DNA of 64,000 nt from Halomarina pelagica (GTDB lineage: Archaea > Halobacteriota > Halobacteria > Halobacteriales > Haloarculaceae). Position 1 is the stretch's first letter. Each line of letters begins with the position of its first letter. Shown piece by piece: positions 62,573-64,000 of the stretch. Location: the NCBI RefSeq assembly GCF_024228315.1, contig NZ_CP100454.1, forward strand, positions 3,162,001 through 3,226,000. Direction: 5' to 3'. The notes beneath the pieces are model-generated. The model made no database searches. It worked only from the letters and a program-made list of their open reading frames with translations, and had not been told where the DNA came from. Position numbers and translations under genes: made by a program.

Positions 62573-63247
62573 ATGTCCGTGCTCACGATGCGCTGGCGGG
62601 ACACCCTCTTCGCCCACTGGCCCGTCGCGCCCGAGGTGGTGGCCGAGCGCCTGCCGGACGCGCTCTCGCTCGACACCTACGACGGACGGGCGTGGCTCGG
62701 CGTGGTCGGGTTCCTGATGGAGGACGTCGGTCCGCGCGGGGTTCCGTTCGGCCTCACCTTCCCGGAACTCAACCTGCGAACGTACGTGACCCGCGGCGGC
62801 GAGCCGGGGGTCTACTTCTTCAACCTCGACGCCGGCGACCGGCTGAGCGTCGCGATCGCACGTCGGTTCTTTCGGCTTCCGTACTACCGCGCCGAGATGC
62901 GGTTCGAGCGTCGCGGCCGGGGGGTGACGCTCCGCAGCCGTCGGCTCCACCCCGGCGCGTACCCGCTCGGGTTCGAGGCCACCTACGGTCCGACGAGCGG
63001 GGGCGTGAGGGACCGCGAACGGGCCGACTTCCTCACCGAGCGCTACCGCTTCTACACGGAGAGCGACGACGGGCGGCTCTACGCCGGCGACGTCGAGCAC
63101 GACCCGTGGCCGCTCCGCCGCGGGCAGGCGACGTTCGAGCGCAACGACTGCTTCGCGGCGAACGACTTCGACCACCCGACGGGCGACCCCGTGCTGTACT
63201 ACTGCCCACGTCTCGACGTGCGCGCCGGTCGCCTCCGACGCGCGTGA
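62573..63247 (+). CDS. DUF2071 (YqjF-like) protein
   Basis: 224 aa from ATG 62573 ([20 protein letters not shown]). The DUF2071 family pattern is present: [40 protein letters not shown] and [20 protein letters not shown]. The family is widespread with unknown biochemical activity; it resembles acetoacetate decarboxylase-like folds. A longer start at 62483 would add a run of intergenic residues. Confidence 0.85.
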   Translation: MSVLTMRWRDTLFAHWPVAPEVVAERLPDALSLDTYDGRAWLGVVGFLMEDVGPRGVPFGLTFPELNLRTYVTRGGEPGVYFFNLDAGDRLSVAIARRFFRLPYYRAEMRFERRGRGVTLRSRRLHPGAYPLGFEATYGPTSGGVRDRERADFLTERYRFYTESDDGRLYAGDVEHDPWPLRRGQATFERNDCFAANDFDHPTGDPVLYYCPRLDVRAGRLRRA

Positions 63248-63321
63248 TCCGTCCCCCGGCGAGCGCCCGGGGGTCGCCGGTTCCGCCCAGCTATTTAGCG
63301 CTCCCGGCCGACCTCCCGCCA

Positions 63322-63822
63322 ATGGAGGCTGCCGAACAGGACGTCTCGTCGCTGACCGGTCCCGACCGGTCGCTCGATCCCCGCGTGCGGTTCGTCTGGG
63401 TGGGACAGTCGCTCGTGAGCGCGGCCGTGCTCGCGGCGGTGGTCGGCGCGGCCGCCGTCCTCACCCGCGGACTCCTCTGGCCGGGCGTCGTCGCGTTTCT
63501 CCTCCTCGCGGCCGTCGGCGTCGCGCACGCCCTGCTCCGGTACCGCACGTGGCGCTACCGCGTCCGCGAGGACTCGCTCTACCTCGAACGCGGCGTCCTC
63601 ACGCGCGTGACGACGGTCGTCCCCTACGTCCGGGTCCAGCACATTGACACGAGCCGGGGACCGCTCGAGCGGTCGATCGGCCTCGCGACGCTCGTCGTCT
63701 ACACCGCCGGGTCGCGGGGTGCGGACGTCACCGTCCCGGGCCTCACCCCCGAGGACGCGGAGGACCTGCAGGCGCGCCTGAAGCGCCTCGCCATCGCGGC
63801 GGAGGGCGAGGAGGCCGTCTGA
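63322..63822 (+). CDS. PH-domain (YdbS-like) membrane protein
   Basis: 166 aa. Two hydrophobic segments ([40 protein letters not shown]) precede a bacterial PH2 domain ([39 protein letters not shown]). In bacteria and archaea this family forms a YdbS-YdbT pair. The partner gene starts at once after this stop. Confidence 0.85.
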   Translation: MEAAEQDVSSLTGPDRSLDPRVRFVWVGQSLVSAAVLAAVVGAAAVLTRGLLWPGVVAFLLLAAVGVAHALLRYRTWRYRVREDSLYLERGVLTRVTTVVPYVRVQHIDTSRGPLERSIGLATLVVYTAGSRGADVTVPGLTPEDAEDLQARLKRLAIAAEGEEAV

Positions 63823-64000
63823 ATGCGTCTCGACCCCCGGTCGGTGGTCTATCGCACGGCGAGAGCCACCGTGCGGTTCCTCTGGGCGATCGTCATCCTC
63901 GTCGTCAGCTCGCAGTTCGACGACGGTCGCGGCGGGCTGCTCGTCGGTGGCGTCGCCCTCCTGCTCGTCGCCGTCGCGCTCTACCAGGTGGCGTACTACC
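63823..64000 (+). CDS. PH-domain (YdbT-like) membrane protein (3' partial)
   Basis: The ATG lies directly after the stop of the YdbS-like gene. The first ~59 codons (MRLDPRSVVYRTARATVRFL, then a hydrophobic FLWAIVILVVSS) match the N-terminal membrane region expected of a YdbT-like partner. The gene continues past the window end, so its PH repeats cannot be seen. Confidence 0.65.
   Translation, partial: MRLDPRSVVYRTARATVRFLWAIVILVVSSQFDDGRGGLLVGGVALLLVAVALYQVAYY

Overview
The window is chromosomal DNA of a halophilic archaeon (class Halobacteria). The evidence is GC-rich DNA (about 70% by eye), very acidic proteins, archaeal ribosomal and RNA polymerase subunits (L21e, L18e, L24e, S28e, L7Ae, Rpo3, Rpo4, Rpo6, Rpo10), TATA-type promoters about 27 nt upstream of mostly leaderless genes, Tat lipoproteins, a type III RuBisCO and ether-lipid genes. 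The genus cannot be fixed from sequence alone. Almost all of it is core genome; I see no prophage, IS element or CRISPR array.

Layout. 1-2.4 kb: end of a thiolase/HMG-CoA synthase-like protein fused to a DUF35 domain, RNA 3'-phosphate cyclase and a universal stress protein. 2.4-8.2 kb: small zinc protein with EF-1beta, a halocyanin, then L21e-Rpo4-DUF655-(SufB)-KsgA-PrmC. 8.3-10.4 kb: a two-gene MetE-type methionine synthase. 10.5-13.8 kb: ribose-1,5-bisphosphate isomerase, a PfkB kinase and convergent type III RuBisCO, which together suggest a pentose bisphosphate pathway for nucleotide ribose. 13.8-17.3 kb: molybdate-binding protein, methyltransferase, 2Fe-2S ferredoxin, SBP56 protein and a repeat-rich spacer. 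17.3-19 kb: L7Ae-S28e-L24e-Ndk operon behind a structured leader. 19-26 kb: oxidoreductase, TmcA, DUF456 protein, metallophosphoesterase, stress protein, GNAT. 26-31.1 kb: an ETF electron-transfer module (EtfB, extended EtfA, FixC-FixX fusion) plus a separate zinc-type ferredoxin with a similar promoter box.

31.2-38.2 kb: methyltransferase, small membrane proteins, GluRS, FG-GAP lipoprotein, a pilin-like protein. 38.2-50.4 kb: the classic archaeal mevalonate/translation/transcription cluster (idsA, RNase J, IPK, mevalonate kinase, then S2, enolase, Rpo6, Rpo10, S9, L13, L18e, tRNA-Leu, Rpo3, S11, S4, S13, tRNA-Ser), interrupted by a small divergent block (winged-helix protein, membrane protein, lipoprotein). 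50.4-52.9 kb: MoaA and a divergent Mrp ATPase. 52.9-57.0 kb: two secreted or surface proteins of visibly lower GC, the most island-like part of the window. 57.1-64 kb: TyrRS, a Bat-type regulator, flavin reductase-like protein, zinc-finger protein, a divergent SRPBCC/aldo-keto reductase pair around a 15-bp perfect palindrome, a DUF2071 protein and a PH-domain pair cut by the window end.

The best leads are the symmetric divergent promoter at 60.86-60.91 kb, the low-GC secreted pair with a tryptophan/tyrosine/arginine-rich hairpin-like tail, the ETF/zinc-ferredoxin set with a palindrome at its start site, the pentose bisphosphate module, and the structured leader upstream of L7Ae.
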